The translations under genes and the position numbers were made by a program. A stretch of 48,667 nucleotides of DNA from Myxococcales bacterium (GTDB taxonomy: Bacteria; Myxococcota_A; Polyangia; Polyangiales; Polyangiaceae), in the NCBI GenBank assembly GCA_005777185.1, contig SXNL01000118.1:1-48667 (forward strand), read 5' to 3'. Under the pieces are notes generated by a model. The model saw only the letters and a program-made list of their open reading frames with translations. It was not told where the DNA came from and ran no database searches. This document shows positions 32,662 through 40,984 of the stretch, piece by piece (the stretch's first letter is position 1; each line of letters starts with the position of its first letter).

Positions 32662-34425
32662 GTGGCGAAAAGGATGGCCGACACAGACGACCGGAAGCAG
32701 GGCGCGGACGCGGACGACTTCATCCCCGAGTACGCGTCCGTGCACATGCGCGTCGCGGCGCCGCCGCCTGAGCGCGTGTCCGTCCGCAAGCTCGAGGGAG
32801 CACCCGCGCCTCCCTCTTCGCGCAGGCCAGGCGCGCCGCCCCCCGCGTCGAGCCCCGCGCCTGGATCGACCGACAGCACGCTCACCGACGCGACGGACAC
32901 GCCTCCGGTCGCTCCGCCGGACGATCCAGGGGCCGTCTCGAGCGAGGGAGCGGAGCGTGCGTCGGCTCACGCGATCCGCAAGGAGGGCACCGTCGCGTTC
33001 TTCAACGCGCTCAAGCTCGCGGCCTCGCTCTCGCTGACCTGGAGCGTGGCGCTCATCGTCACGTTCAAGCTCCCACGCTACCTCGGGCCGCTGAAGTACG
33101 GCTACTACTCGTTCGCGGAGTCCTTCGCGGCGACTTTGTTCGTGTTCATCGGGCTCGGCGTCGACACCTACGTGCAGCGCGAGGTGCCCGTCCGCCCCAA
33201 GCACGCGTCGGACTTCTTCCTCGGGTTCACGCTCGCCCGGCTCGTGCTCTCGCTGCCGCTGTTCCTCGCGGGCGCCCTCATCCTGCACGCCAAGCCTGCG
33301 GAGGTGCAGGCGGCGGCCTTCCTGTTCGGCGTTGTTCAGATCTTCACGACGATGAACGAGACCTTCGCGAAGATGCTCCAGGCGTCGACGAACGTGGGCG
33401 GCCTCGCCGTGTCGAACGTGGTCGCGAAGATCCTCTGGGGCGGCGGTGCGTTCCTCCTCGTGACCCTCGAGGTCCCGCTCGCGTACCTCGTGCTCCCGAT
33501 GCTCGCGGCCGAGGCGCTCAAGGCGTGCTTCCTGTACGCGGCCGCCCGGCGGGCCATCGGCCTCGAGCTCAAGCTCGACCTCGGCGTCACGCGCGCGGTC
33601 ATCCGGGAGAGCTTTCCGTTCTTCGCGAGCGCGATCGCCGTCACGCTCGGGCAGAAGCTCGACGTGACCATGCTCGAGTTCATCAACCCCGGCGAGGAGG
33701 TCGGCTACTACGGCTCCGCCCGCCAGATCGCGACGCTCTCGGCCTTCCTCGCGCCCATCGTGAGCGGCGTGCTCATCCCGATGATGCGCCGCGCGCACGA
33801 GCGCAACGAGGAGGACTTCTACGCCATCCTTCGCCGCTGCCTCGAGGGCGTCGTCGTCGTGGCCGTGCCGGTGACGCTCCTCTTCGCGCTCGGCGCGGAC
33901 TACTTCATCGCCCTCGCGCTGAGGAAGGACTTCGCGCCGGGCGCCTCGAGCATGCAGTACCTGGCCCCCACGTTCGTCCTCTCGTACGGCAACGTCCTCT
34001 TGTGGGTCGCGCTCATGATCCTGAAGCGGAGCTGGACGATCTCCATCGTGTCCATCGGCGGGCTCGTCGCGCTCCCCATCCTCATCCTCGCGTTCGTCCC
34101 GCTCACGCGCGGCCTCGGGCCCGGCGGTGCGGGGATGGGCGCCGCGCTCGCGGTCAGCGTCCGCGAGCTCGTCGTGCTGCTCATCTTCCTCTACTACCTC
34201 GGCAGGAAGGCGACCGACCGCCGGAGCATCGCGTCCATCGCGGCGACCCTCGCCATCGCGGCCGCCGTCTTCGCGATGCACCGCTTCCTCCTCGGCTCCG
34301 CGCACCCCCTCGTCCTCCTCGCGATCGACGGCGTGGTCTTCCTCGTCCTCGGTCTCGTCGCGCGCGTGTACCGCGTCGGAGAGATGCTCTCCGTCCTGAA
34401 GCTGATCAAGAACCGCGGCCGCTGA
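32662..34425 (+). CDS. Lipid-linked oligosaccharide flippase (Wzx/MOP superfamily)
   Basis: This encodes 587 residues. Residues 1-105 are a hydrophilic Pro/Ser/Ala-rich cytoplasmic extension, unusual for flippases and a possible kinase target because the gene is divergent from a Ser/Thr kinase. From residue about 107 there are about 12-14 membrane helices with the MOP-family pattern, including FKLPRYLGPLKYGYYSFAES near the start and QIATLSAFLAPIVSGVLIP. It moves undecaprenyl-linked repeat units across the inner membrane. GTG 32662 is used; ATG 32674 is an alternative but its AAAAGG is too close to be a normal ribosome site. Confidence 0.87.
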   Translation: MAKRMADTDDRKQGADADDFIPEYASVHMRVAAPPPERVSVRKLEGAPAPPSSRRPGAPPPASSPAPGSTDSTLTDATDTPPVAPPDDPGAVSSEGAERASAHAIRKEGTVAFFNALKLAASLSLTWSVALIVTFKLPRYLGPLKYGYYSFAESFAATLFVFIGLGVDTYVQREVPVRPKHASDFFLGFTLARLVLSLPLFLAGALILHAKPAEVQAAAFLFGVVQIFTTMNETFAKMLQASTNVGGLAVSNVVAKILWGGGAFLLVTLEVPLAYLVLPMLAAEALKACFLYAAARRAIGLELKLDLGVTRAVIRESFPFFASAIAVTLGQKLDVTMLEFINPGEEVGYYGSARQIATLSAFLAPIVSGVLIPMMRRAHERNEEDFYAILRRCLEGVVVVAVPVTLLFALGADYFIALALRKDFAPGASSMQYLAPTFVLSYGNVLLWVALMILKRSWTISIVSIGGLVALPILILAFVPLTRGLGPGGAGMGAALAVSVRELVVLLIFLYYLGRKATDRRSIASIAATLAIAAAVFAMHRFLLGSAHPLVLLAIDGVVFLVLGLVARVYRVGEMLSVLKLIKNRGR

Positions 34426-34443
34426 CCCGCGTGCGCGTCGCCG

Positions 34444-35697
34444 TCACAGCTTGTGGGGATGCTCTGGCACGTACGTGAAGCTCACGAACCCGACGAGCTG
34501 GACCGTCCGGCTGTCGAAGAGGGAGTTCGTCATGTCCTGCAGGCCCGCGCGCACGCCGACCTCGAGGAGGGCCTCTCGCGTCAACCTGTAGCCACCCGCG
34601 GTGTCCCCGACGACGAACGTGTAGCGAGACACCGACTCGAGCTTGCCCAGCGTGCGGATGGCGCTCGCCTGGCCGCGGTACACCCAGTGTCGATCGAGAT
34701 CCACGTGCGCGGCCACGGTGAGCTCGGTGCGCGGCTCGTACTCACCCGCGAACAGGTTGAGCCACGGCGCCTGCTTGAGCACGACGGCCCACTTGGTGCG
34801 CGGCGTCCGGTACACGTACTGCGCGTGGCCGATCGGCGACAGCTTCAGGCCCTGGGTGCGCACCCCGGCGATCGTGCTGCCGATGCCCACCTCGAGCTCG
34901 CCCTGGCGCGACGTCTTGTACGCGAAGGACTGCTCGGCCGCTGCGTTCGAGACGGCGGCGCCTTGCCTGTCGCCGATGACCTGACCGGCCACGTCGATCT
35001 GCGCGGCGAGCACGGTCGTGTACGCGGCGCCCAGGAACGTCGTCAACGTCGCTCGCCGCGTGGGCTTGTACGCCAGACGCGTCTCCGTCTGCGGACCGCG
35101 CGTGAGCGGCAACGTCGCACGCGACTGAGACTCGGCTCCACCGAACGCGTTGAAGCGGACCATCGGCGTCAGCGACCACTTGGCGTCCAGCCGGAAGGTG
35201 GGCGTGGCCTGGATCTGGTAGAACGCGACGGTGAAGCGGTTCGACCGCTCGGCGGGCAGCAGGATGAGCGGCGTCTCCGGCAGCCTGTCTCCGCGCCACG
35301 GCGGCTGGTTGAGCAGCGCCGCGGTGTTGATCGATCCGATCGCCCCGAGGGCGAGGAAGTCGAGCCGGAACTTCGGGCGCGTGTGCCCGATGGCGAAGCC
35401 GCCGTTGTGGAACGTGCTGAAGCGCGACTTGCGCTCCCCGGCGTCGCCGAACGAGGGGCTGAGCGTGTCCGGGAGGATGAAGCGCGGCACGTAGATGGCC
35501 GTGAGGTAGTCGTTCGCGCTGTTGCCGATGATGGTGTAGGCGGCTGTGGGGGCCACCTCCAGCTCCAGGGCGGAGTCCTTGCTCTGGGCGAGCGAGCTCG
35601 AGCCCGTCTCGCTCCGCATGCGCCCTTCCGTCCGCGCCGCCACGGTGACGGTGCTCGTCGTGTTCAGCAGGGCGACGGACGCGAGGATCGTCAGCAT
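34444..35697 (-). CDS. Candidate outer-membrane beta-barrel protein of the polysaccharide locus
   Basis: This encodes 417 residues starting MLTILASVALLNTTSTVTVAAR, a signal peptide. The mature part is rich in alternating hydrophobic/polar strands with aromatic ends (TVAFYQIQATPTFRLDAKW, KWAVVLKQAPWLNLF, TQLAYKPTRR-like stretches) and ends VQLVGFVSFTYVPEHPHKL, typical of barrels although the last residue is Leu. No family was recognised. It follows the Wzz-type gene by 43 bp on the same strand, so it may be the outer-membrane pore missing from the short Wza-type protein; this is inference. A palindrome sits in the 43-bp gap. Confidence 0.6.
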   Translation of the reverse strand: MLTILASVALLNTTSTVTVAARTEGRMRSETGSSSLAQSKDSALELEVAPTAAYTIIGNSANDYLTAIYVPRFILPDTLSPSFGDAGERKSRFSTFHNGGFAIGHTRPKFRLDFLALGAIGSINTAALLNQPPWRGDRLPETPLILLPAERSNRFTVAFYQIQATPTFRLDAKWSLTPMVRFNAFGGAESQSRATLPLTRGPQTETRLAYKPTRRATLTTFLGAAYTTVLAAQIDVAGQVIGDRQGAAVSNAAAEQSFAYKTSRQGELEVGIGSTIAGVRTQGLKLSPIGHAQYVYRTPRTKWAVVLKQAPWLNLFAGEYEPRTELTVAAHVDLDRHWVYRGQASAIRTLGKLESVSRYTFVVGDTAGGYRLTREALLEVGVRAGLQDMTNSLFDSRTVQLVGFVSFTYVPEHPHKL

Positions 35698-35708
35698 CGG
35701 GCCGCCGC

Positions 35709-35722
35709 CCGTGATAACACGG
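35709..35722. promoter_or_regulatory. 14-bp palindrome before the candidate barrel gene
   Basis: CCGTG-ATAA-CACGG has perfect 5-bp arms, located 12 bp upstream of the ATG at 35697, in the gap after the Wzz-type gene. It matches the palindrome at 25329-25342 as CCRTG-nTAA-CAYGG. It could bind a regulator or form an mRNA hairpin. Confidence 0.4.
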
Positions 35723-35740
35723 ACCCGATCGCGGCGACAG

Positions 35741-37243
35741 CTACCACTTCATGGTCGCGTACACCGGCAGGCCGAGGCGGTCGCGCACGTCGCGCGGCTC
35801 GTAGAACAGGCCCGACGCACGGTCCCGCAGCACCGCCGCCACGAGCATGAGCGCGAACGTGCAGAGCGCGCCGATCACGCCGGCCATCGGACCCACGGGC
35901 TTCTTCGGGCCTCCGGGGACCTCCGGCGGCCGCGTGACCGAGTAGCGGTTCTTGAACGCGAGCTCGATGCGCTTCTCCTGCACCTTCTGCTGGTTGAGGT
36001 CGGCCTCCAGGTCGGTGAGCTGCTTCTCGAGCCGCTCGTAAGCCTGCCGGAGACCCTCGACCGACAGCGGGACCTGCGGGACGGCGGGCGCGGCCGAGTC
36101 CGTCGTCGCCACGACGACGGTCTTCTTCTCGCCCAGCTTCGCGTTCTTGGAGTTCTCGAACTCCTGCGCAAGGCGGCGCTCCTCCGCGCGCGCGGCCGCC
36201 AGCTCGGCCGGGTCGTGCTGCGTCGCGGCGAGGGTGTTCTTGAGGGCGATCATGTCCGGGTGCCCGGCCGCGTAGGTCGCGGACATGTCGGCGAGCTTGG
36301 CGTTGAGCTCCGCGAGCCGGTTTCGCTTCAGCTCCTCCCGCTGGGCGATGTCGCCCCGCACGGCCTCGAGCTTCTTGAAGATGGCTGGGTCGCCCTGTCC
36401 AGGCTCGTTGTTCGCGACCTCGCGCGACACGAAGCGGGTCTTGCCCGTGGGGTTCTTCTTGGCCTCGGCCTCGTTCAGCTCCTTGGCGATCTTCTGCGTC
36501 TCCTTGCGCTTGTCGTCGACCTGCTTCTGCAGGGCGCGCACGCTCTCGGGGATGACGCCGACCTCGACCTCGAAGCGCTTCTTCTGGAAGTTCTCCACCG
36601 CGACGGTGACGATGTCCTTCGCGCTCTTCGGCTCGCTCCATTCGAGGCGGAAGGCCACCGTCGTCGCGTCGACCTCGACCTTGAGCCGGCCCTCGATGGT
36701 GCGCATCAGCGCCTCGAACTTCTGATCGTCCGTCGGCCGCGGCTGGCCGAGCTTGGCCTGGATGTTCGAGATCAGCCGGCGGTGGGGCGACTGGATCTCG
36801 TTCCAGCGCTCGACCAGCTTCGCTTGCTGGACGATCTGGATGATGTTGTCGCGCGCCATGATCTGCTGCTCGTACTCCTTGGCGAGCTCCTTGCGCTCGT
36901 CGCCCGTGAGGAGCTGCGCGGCGTTGGGGCCGCCGAGGGAGGTGGTGCGCGTGATGAGGATCTGCGCGTCGCACTCGTAGGTGCGCGGGGCATAGACGAC
37001 GGCCACGATCGTGAAGGCGACGCCGATGATCAGCATGAAGAAGCTCAGGAGCTTGCGGCGCATCGCCGCGTGCATCGCCTCCCGGACCCGGTCCCCCAGG
37101 CCGATCTGGATCTCGTCATCGTCCGGAGCGGCGGGTCGCGCCGCCTGCTGCTGCTGGGCCCCCTTCCGCCCGCCGCTGGCCGGTGACATCGTCACCTTCG
37201 CGTCAGGACGGAAGAGCGTGCGATCTTGCTCCCATTTCGCCAT
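35741..37243 (-). CDS. Wzz/GumC-type polysaccharide co-polymerase without kinase domain
   Basis: This encodes 500 residues. A cytoplasmic N-terminus of about 60 residues (Gln- and Pro-rich) precedes membrane helix 65-85, then a long periplasmic region with two coiled-coil stretches (about 235-330 and 360-430), the usual rod of chain-length regulators, and a second membrane helix about 455-478 ending in a short cytoplasmic tail with VRDRLGLPVYATMKW. There is no Walker A or tyrosine cluster, so a partner kinase is needed if phosphorylation controls it. ATG 37243 is chosen because TACGCT lies 6 nt upstream and the MAKWEQ start precedes the conserved part. It is 57 bp after a Ser/Thr kinase gene. 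Confidence 0.87.
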   Translation of the reverse strand: MAKWEQDRTLFRPDAKVTMSPASGGRKGAQQQQAARPAAPDDDEIQIGLGDRVREAMHAAMRRKLLSFFMLIIGVAFTIVAVVYAPRTYECDAQILITRTTSLGGPNAAQLLTGDERKELAKEYEQQIMARDNIIQIVQQAKLVERWNEIQSPHRRLISNIQAKLGQPRPTDDQKFEALMRTIEGRLKVEVDATTVAFRLEWSEPKSAKDIVTVAVENFQKKRFEVEVGVIPESVRALQKQVDDKRKETQKIAKELNEAEAKKNPTGKTRFVSREVANNEPGQGDPAIFKKLEAVRGDIAQREELKRNRLAELNAKLADMSATYAAGHPDMIALKNTLAATQHDPAELAAARAEERRLAQEFENSKNAKLGEKKTVVVATTDSAAPAVPQVPLSVEGLRQAYERLEKQLTDLEADLNQQKVQEKRIELAFKNRYSVTRPPEVPGGPKKPVGPMAGVIGALCTFALMLVAAVLRDRASGLFYEPRDVRDRLGLPVYATMKW

Positions 37244-37249
37244 GCGAGG

Positions 37250-37255
37250 AGCGTA
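37250..37255 (-). promoter_or_regulatory. Candidate -10 box (leaderless) for Wzz-type gene
   Basis: TACGCT on the minus strand ends 6 nt before the ATG at 37243, matching the box at 11360-11365 exactly. Confidence 0.35.
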
Positions 37256-37300
37256 TCGAAAGCCTTGCCCGATCCGCAAGCGAACGGGGAAAGCGTCGAG

Positions 37301-39352
37301 CTACGGGTCCTCTGGCGGCCCCGTCGGGGGATCCCGGGGTGGGGTGGGCGCCGCGCCCCTCGTCCCCGCGTCCTGTGCGCGCGCGGGAGCGCGGCGGGCG
37401 GCCGGCGGGGAGACGGGCAGATCCTCGAACCGTATGACCGTCGCCGACGGGGGGGCGGACACGGTGGCGACGATCGGGGCCGCGCCGTGCCCCGTCGCCC
37501 CTGCCGTGGATTCCGGCGTCCGGGGCGCCAGCACGACGGGGTGGCTCTGCGCGGTGGGATCGGCCGCCGGGGTCTTCACCGGCGCCGGCGTGCGCTTGAG
37601 GAACAGCACCGTCGCGAAGCCGATGAGGGCGGCGACCACGGCGAAGGCGATCGAGATCGCGAGGCGGCTCCCGGTCCGCGGCTTGTCGAAGACCAGATCG
37701 TCCACGTTCGACTCGAGCGGCGCGTACGTGGGATCGCCCGGGATCGCGTGGGGGACGACCCCGGGAATCGAGTGGCTCGCCGACTGATCGCTGAAGGAGG
37801 GCGCCCGCGGCCGGGGCGGCGCGAGCTGCTCGTGGTACGAGGCCGGTCGGGGCGTGACGTCGTGAAACGACGGCTGGACGGCGCGCGGTTGGGGGGGGGG
37901 ACCGTTCGGCTGGGAGGGGCCCGTGAACAAGGCGGGCGGGACCGGCACCCCGGGGGGGAGCACCGCAGTGCCTGGCGCGAAGGGATCCGCGGGCCTCCGG
38001 GGTACGGGTGGGGGCTTCGGTGGTTCCTTGCGCGGCAAGGGAGGCGCCGGCGCAGGCTGCGGGCCGCCCATGGGCGTGGGAGGCGCCATTCGGGGCTGCG
38101 GGTGGGTGCCCGGCAGCGGCGCACCCCCGACCATGGGCGCCGTGCGCCCGTGCGCGGGCGGCCGGCCCTCCGGGGAGGGAGGTGCGGGCGGCGTGAGCTG
38201 GATCGGAGGCGAGCCGATGATCGTGGTGCGCGGCGGTGCGCCGCCGTAGCTCACCTCCGGTGCGGGCGCGGAGTGACGCGGAGGGGTGATGCCGGGGCGA
38301 GCGGAGGTCTTCTCCGCGGCGGCCGCGAGGATCGCGCGCGCGTTCCGGCTGGCCGAGATCTTCATCGTCTCGGACATGGGAGACGACGCCATCACCGGGG
38401 CGGGCACGATCGGCGCCTGCTTGCCGCCGGTCATCGTGAGCCGCACCGTCTCCGGCTTCGGCGCGATCGACGACCTCCGGTCGCCCGCCGACGTGGGCGG
38501 GAGCGATTTCTTCACGTGCGCGAGGGCCGCGCGCATGGCGTCGATGCGCTGCCAGCGGTTCTCCTTCTTGAACTGGAGCGCCGTGTCGATGACGAGCGCG
38601 ATGTCCTGCGGGAGATCCGGCACGACGCTCTGGATGGGGCGCGCGGGCTGCGACGACGCCATCAGCAGACGTCCGGCGATCGTGGGCGCAACGTGCACGA
38701 CCTCGCCGGTGATCAGGGTGAACATGATGGCGCCGACGGCCCAGATGTCGCTCTTGGCGTCGACCTGGTTGCGTTCGCCGAGGGCCTGCTCCGGCGCCAT
38801 GAACGAGGGCGTGCCGAGGACGGCGCCCATGATGCTCAGGCTGGACGCGCCCTGCTCGTGGAGCTTCGCGACGCCGAAGTCCAGGATCTTCACCTCCCCG
38901 TCGTCCGTGATGAACACGTTCTCGGGCTTCAGATCGCGGTGCACGATGCCCTTCACATGGACGATCGCGAGGGTCTCCATGAGGCTGTCGGCGATCCCGA
39001 GCGTCTCCTCGGTGCTCAGCTTGCCACCGCGCCGCTGACGGAGGTCGTGGAGCGTCTCCCCCTCGAGGAGGTCCATGGCGAGGAAGGGGCAGCCGTCCTC
39101 CGTCATGCCGTCGTCGAACACCTTGACGATGCCGGGGGCTTTCACCGCGTTGGTGAGGTACCCCTCCCCGAGAAAGCGCTCGCACACCTGGTCGTCCATC
39201 GCGAGCGACGCGTGGAGGATCTTGAGCGCCGCCCGCGAGCCGTTGCGGTGGGTCACGGCGTAGACGGCAGCCATGGCGCCGGCGCCGAGCAGCGTGTCCA
39301 CGCGCCACTTGCCGCCGATGATCTCGCCTACGCGCTTATCATCGGATTCCAT
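37301..39352 (-). CDS. Transmembrane Ser/Thr protein kinase
   Basis: This encodes 683 residues. The kinase domain (about 13-275) has Lys44 (ALKIL), HRDLKPEN (138-145), DFG (158-160) and APE (186-188). The glycine loop is GAGAMAAVY, lacking the third Gly, a change found in some bacterial kinases. A long Pro-rich region (about 285-555) leads to one membrane helix (about 563-586) and an external tail of about 97 residues with Pro/Ala-rich stretches. It is active-site complete, so likely functional. It lies 57 bp upstream of the Wzz-type gene on the same strand, making the co-polymerase a plausible substrate. Confidence 0.92.
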   Translation of the reverse strand: MESDDKRVGEIIGGKWRVDTLLGAGAMAAVYAVTHRNGSRAALKILHASLAMDDQVCERFLGEGYLTNAVKAPGIVKVFDDGMTEDGCPFLAMDLLEGETLHDLRQRRGGKLSTEETLGIADSLMETLAIVHVKGIVHRDLKPENVFITDDGEVKILDFGVAKLHEQGASSLSIMGAVLGTPSFMAPEQALGERNQVDAKSDIWAVGAIMFTLITGEVVHVAPTIAGRLLMASSQPARPIQSVVPDLPQDIALVIDTALQFKKENRWQRIDAMRAALAHVKKSLPPTSAGDRRSSIAPKPETVRLTMTGGKQAPIVPAPVMASSPMSETMKISASRNARAILAAAAEKTSARPGITPPRHSAPAPEVSYGGAPPRTTIIGSPPIQLTPPAPPSPEGRPPAHGRTAPMVGGAPLPGTHPQPRMAPPTPMGGPQPAPAPPLPRKEPPKPPPVPRRPADPFAPGTAVLPPGVPVPPALFTGPSQPNGPPPQPRAVQPSFHDVTPRPASYHEQLAPPRPRAPSFSDQSASHSIPGVVPHAIPGDPTYAPLESNVDDLVFDKPRTGSRLAISIAFAVVAALIGFATVLFLKRTPAPVKTPAADPTAQSHPVVLAPRTPESTAGATGHGAAPIVATVSAPPSATVIRFEDLPVSPPAARRAPARAQDAGTRGAAPTPPRDPPTGPPEDP

Positions 39353-39362
39353 GCGGGCGAAT

Positions 39363-39368
39363 AGCGTA
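39363..39368 (-). promoter_or_regulatory. Candidate -10 box for the transmembrane kinase gene
   Basis: TACGCT preceded by TGG (extended -10 form) ends 10 nt before the ATG at 39352. Confidence 0.35.
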
Positions 39369-39421
39369 CCACAGGCCCGCCGCCCGGGGGGAGTTCGGGG
39401 CGAGACGGCCGCCCGCGGCGC

Positions 39422-40879
39422 TCACCAGCAGGTCTTGGCGCGGATCGCGCCCGTGAGCTGCTCCGCCATGATGGCGTGCGTCGCGAGGTTCGGGTGGAAG
39501 TCGCAGCCCATGCCACGTCGGACGCCCTGGTCCAGGAACTCCATCATGTACACGCGGGGGTCCTTCATCAGCGCGACGACCTCCTCGAGCACCGCCCGTA
39601 TCGCGCTCCGCGGCTGATCGTCGAGCGCGTCGCTGATCATGGGCGGGATCGCGAGGATGATGTGCGCGTCGGTGAAGCCATACTTCCCCCGCAGATCGCG
39701 CACGAAGGCGAGGTACTGGTTGCGGAACAGAACCATCGGGCTGGGGAGCCCCACGAAGAAGTCGTTCGTGCCGAGGTTGACGAGGATGACGTGAGGCTTG
39801 GGCGCCTTCGCGAAGTCGTGGCGGACGATGTTCTTGTCGCCCTCGGCGTCCTTCTCGGGGTCGGGCCTTGCAACCTCGGTGGGTTGCCTCGTCTTGTCGT
39901 TCGGATCCATCGAGAGGTTGAGCGCCTGCGCGGCGGAGGGGATCGTGCGATCGAACAGGAGCGGCATCGTCCCCTCCCACTCGGAGTCGTTGTTCCGCCA
40001 GATCCCTCGGCCCGAGAACGCGACGATCTCCACGTCGGCGTCGAGCGCTCGCCCGGCCACGACGCTGTAGCTGTTGAACGTGTCCTCGGTGTCGAACGAG
40101 AAGCGGCACTGCGCGTTTGCCCCCTTGATGCCGTACGCACACGTGATGGAGTCGCCGATGACGAGGATGCGGCGGTCCCGTACCCGCGCCGGCAGCAGCT
40201 TGCCACCCGGCACCGTGAAGCCGTTGAACTCGAAGACCCCCGCGAACGCCTCGACGCCGCGGTGGAGCCTGACGGTGTGGATGCCGAAGGGCAGGTTCTC
40301 CGCGAGCGTGTAGTCGGTGAAGCTCTGCGAGACCGGCAGGAGGCCCTCCGGCCGGTCGTCGATCTTCACGACCATGCGCGTCGTCACGGCCTTGCAGCAG
40401 GCGCGGTGGGTCGCGGCGCACGCCTTGTCCTGCGCGCACACGGCGTTCACGACCGGGGAGAACGGGCTGCAGAGGGCCTTGGTCTCGTCGGTGACGTCGA
40501 GCGCGTGGGCCTTCTCGTAATCCGCGATCCTCTGCTGGCAGTTGTCCTCGAAGACCTGCAAGTACACGATCGGGACCCGCATCGACGCGTGGATGGAGGT
40601 CCCCTCGAAGCGCCCCTGGATCTCCGTCCCGGACCACTGGAAGCGCGCCTGGGCCGGGTTCGTCAGATCGAAGCGCCCCACGAACCGCGGGCCGGCGGGC
40701 TCGACGCCGTCGTGCGCAGGTCCCTCCTTGGGTCCCCCGCGGCAGTCCGCTGGCGGGCCCGTGATGCCCCCGTTCGGCAGCGGGTCGTCATCGGCGCGCG
40801 TCACGCGGATGATACAACCCGCGGTGACGAGGCCGACCAGGAGCAGCGAGCACACGGCGGCGAGGGGCGAGGGGCGCAT
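39422..40879 (-). CDS. SGNH-hydrolase lipoprotein, CE2-like acetyl esterase
   Basis: This encodes 485 residues. The signal ends in TAGC (lipobox, Cys22). Residues about 60-230 form a beta-rich N-terminal domain with several Cys. From residue about 235 the SGNH domain follows: GDSITCAYG with the nucleophile Ser, GTNDF with the Asn, and DFHPNLATH carrying the Asp-x-x-His pair. The two-domain plan resembles carbohydrate esterase family 2 deacetylases, so it may remove acetyl groups from the polysaccharide at the surface. ATG 40879 follows the promoter TGCTAGAAT by about 19 nt. The frame is open upstream without support. Confidence 0.83.
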   Translation of the reverse strand: MRPSPLAAVCSLLLVGLVTAGCIIRVTRADDDPLPNGGITGPPADCRGGPKEGPAHDGVEPAGPRFVGRFDLTNPAQARFQWSGTEIQGRFEGTSIHASMRVPIVYLQVFEDNCQQRIADYEKAHALDVTDETKALCSPFSPVVNAVCAQDKACAATHRACCKAVTTRMVVKIDDRPEGLLPVSQSFTDYTLAENLPFGIHTVRLHRGVEAFAGVFEFNGFTVPGGKLLPARVRDRRILVIGDSITCAYGIKGANAQCRFSFDTEDTFNSYSVVAGRALDADVEIVAFSGRGIWRNNDSEWEGTMPLLFDRTIPSAAQALNLSMDPNDKTRQPTEVARPDPEKDAEGDKNIVRHDFAKAPKPHVILVNLGTNDFFVGLPSPMVLFRNQYLAFVRDLRGKYGFTDAHIILAIPPMISDALDDQPRSAIRAVLEEVVALMKDPRVYMMEFLDQGVRRGMGCDFHPNLATHAIMAEQLTGAIRAKTCW

Positions 40880-40898
40880 GACCGTCGGAACCGCCTGG

Positions 40899-40904
40899 AT
40901 TCTA
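40899..40904 (-). promoter_or_regulatory. Extended -10 box for SGNH lipoprotein gene
   Basis: On the minus strand TGC-TAGAAT gives an extended -10 element (TAGAAT at 40904-40899), 19 nt before the ATG at 40879. It is the best -10 match in the window; no clear -35 is present. Confidence 0.55.
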
Positions 40905-40928
40905 GCACGTGCGGCCGACGCACCATAC

Positions 40929-40958
40929 TTGCATCGCAAGCGCAGAAAGCCCCATAAT
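40929..40958 (+). promoter_or_regulatory. Sigma-70-type promoter for the BY-kinase-like gene
   Basis: TTGCAT (40929-40934) and CATAAT (40953-40958) are separated by 18 bp. Transcription would start near 40965, 20 nt before the ATG at 40985. It is back to back with the minus-strand promoter at 40899-40904. Confidence 0.55.
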
Positions 40959-40984
40959 GCCGCCGCGGAGCGACGACCGGGCCG

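Noticed and set aside
32628..32900. N-terminal extension of the kinase gene at 31749
   Set aside because: The extra 91 residues lie antisense to the flippase start, across both promoters, and have no domain features.
35741..37243. Kinase domain in the Wzz-type protein
   Set aside because: No Walker A, Walker B or tyrosine cluster after the second membrane helix; the tail is about 20 residues.
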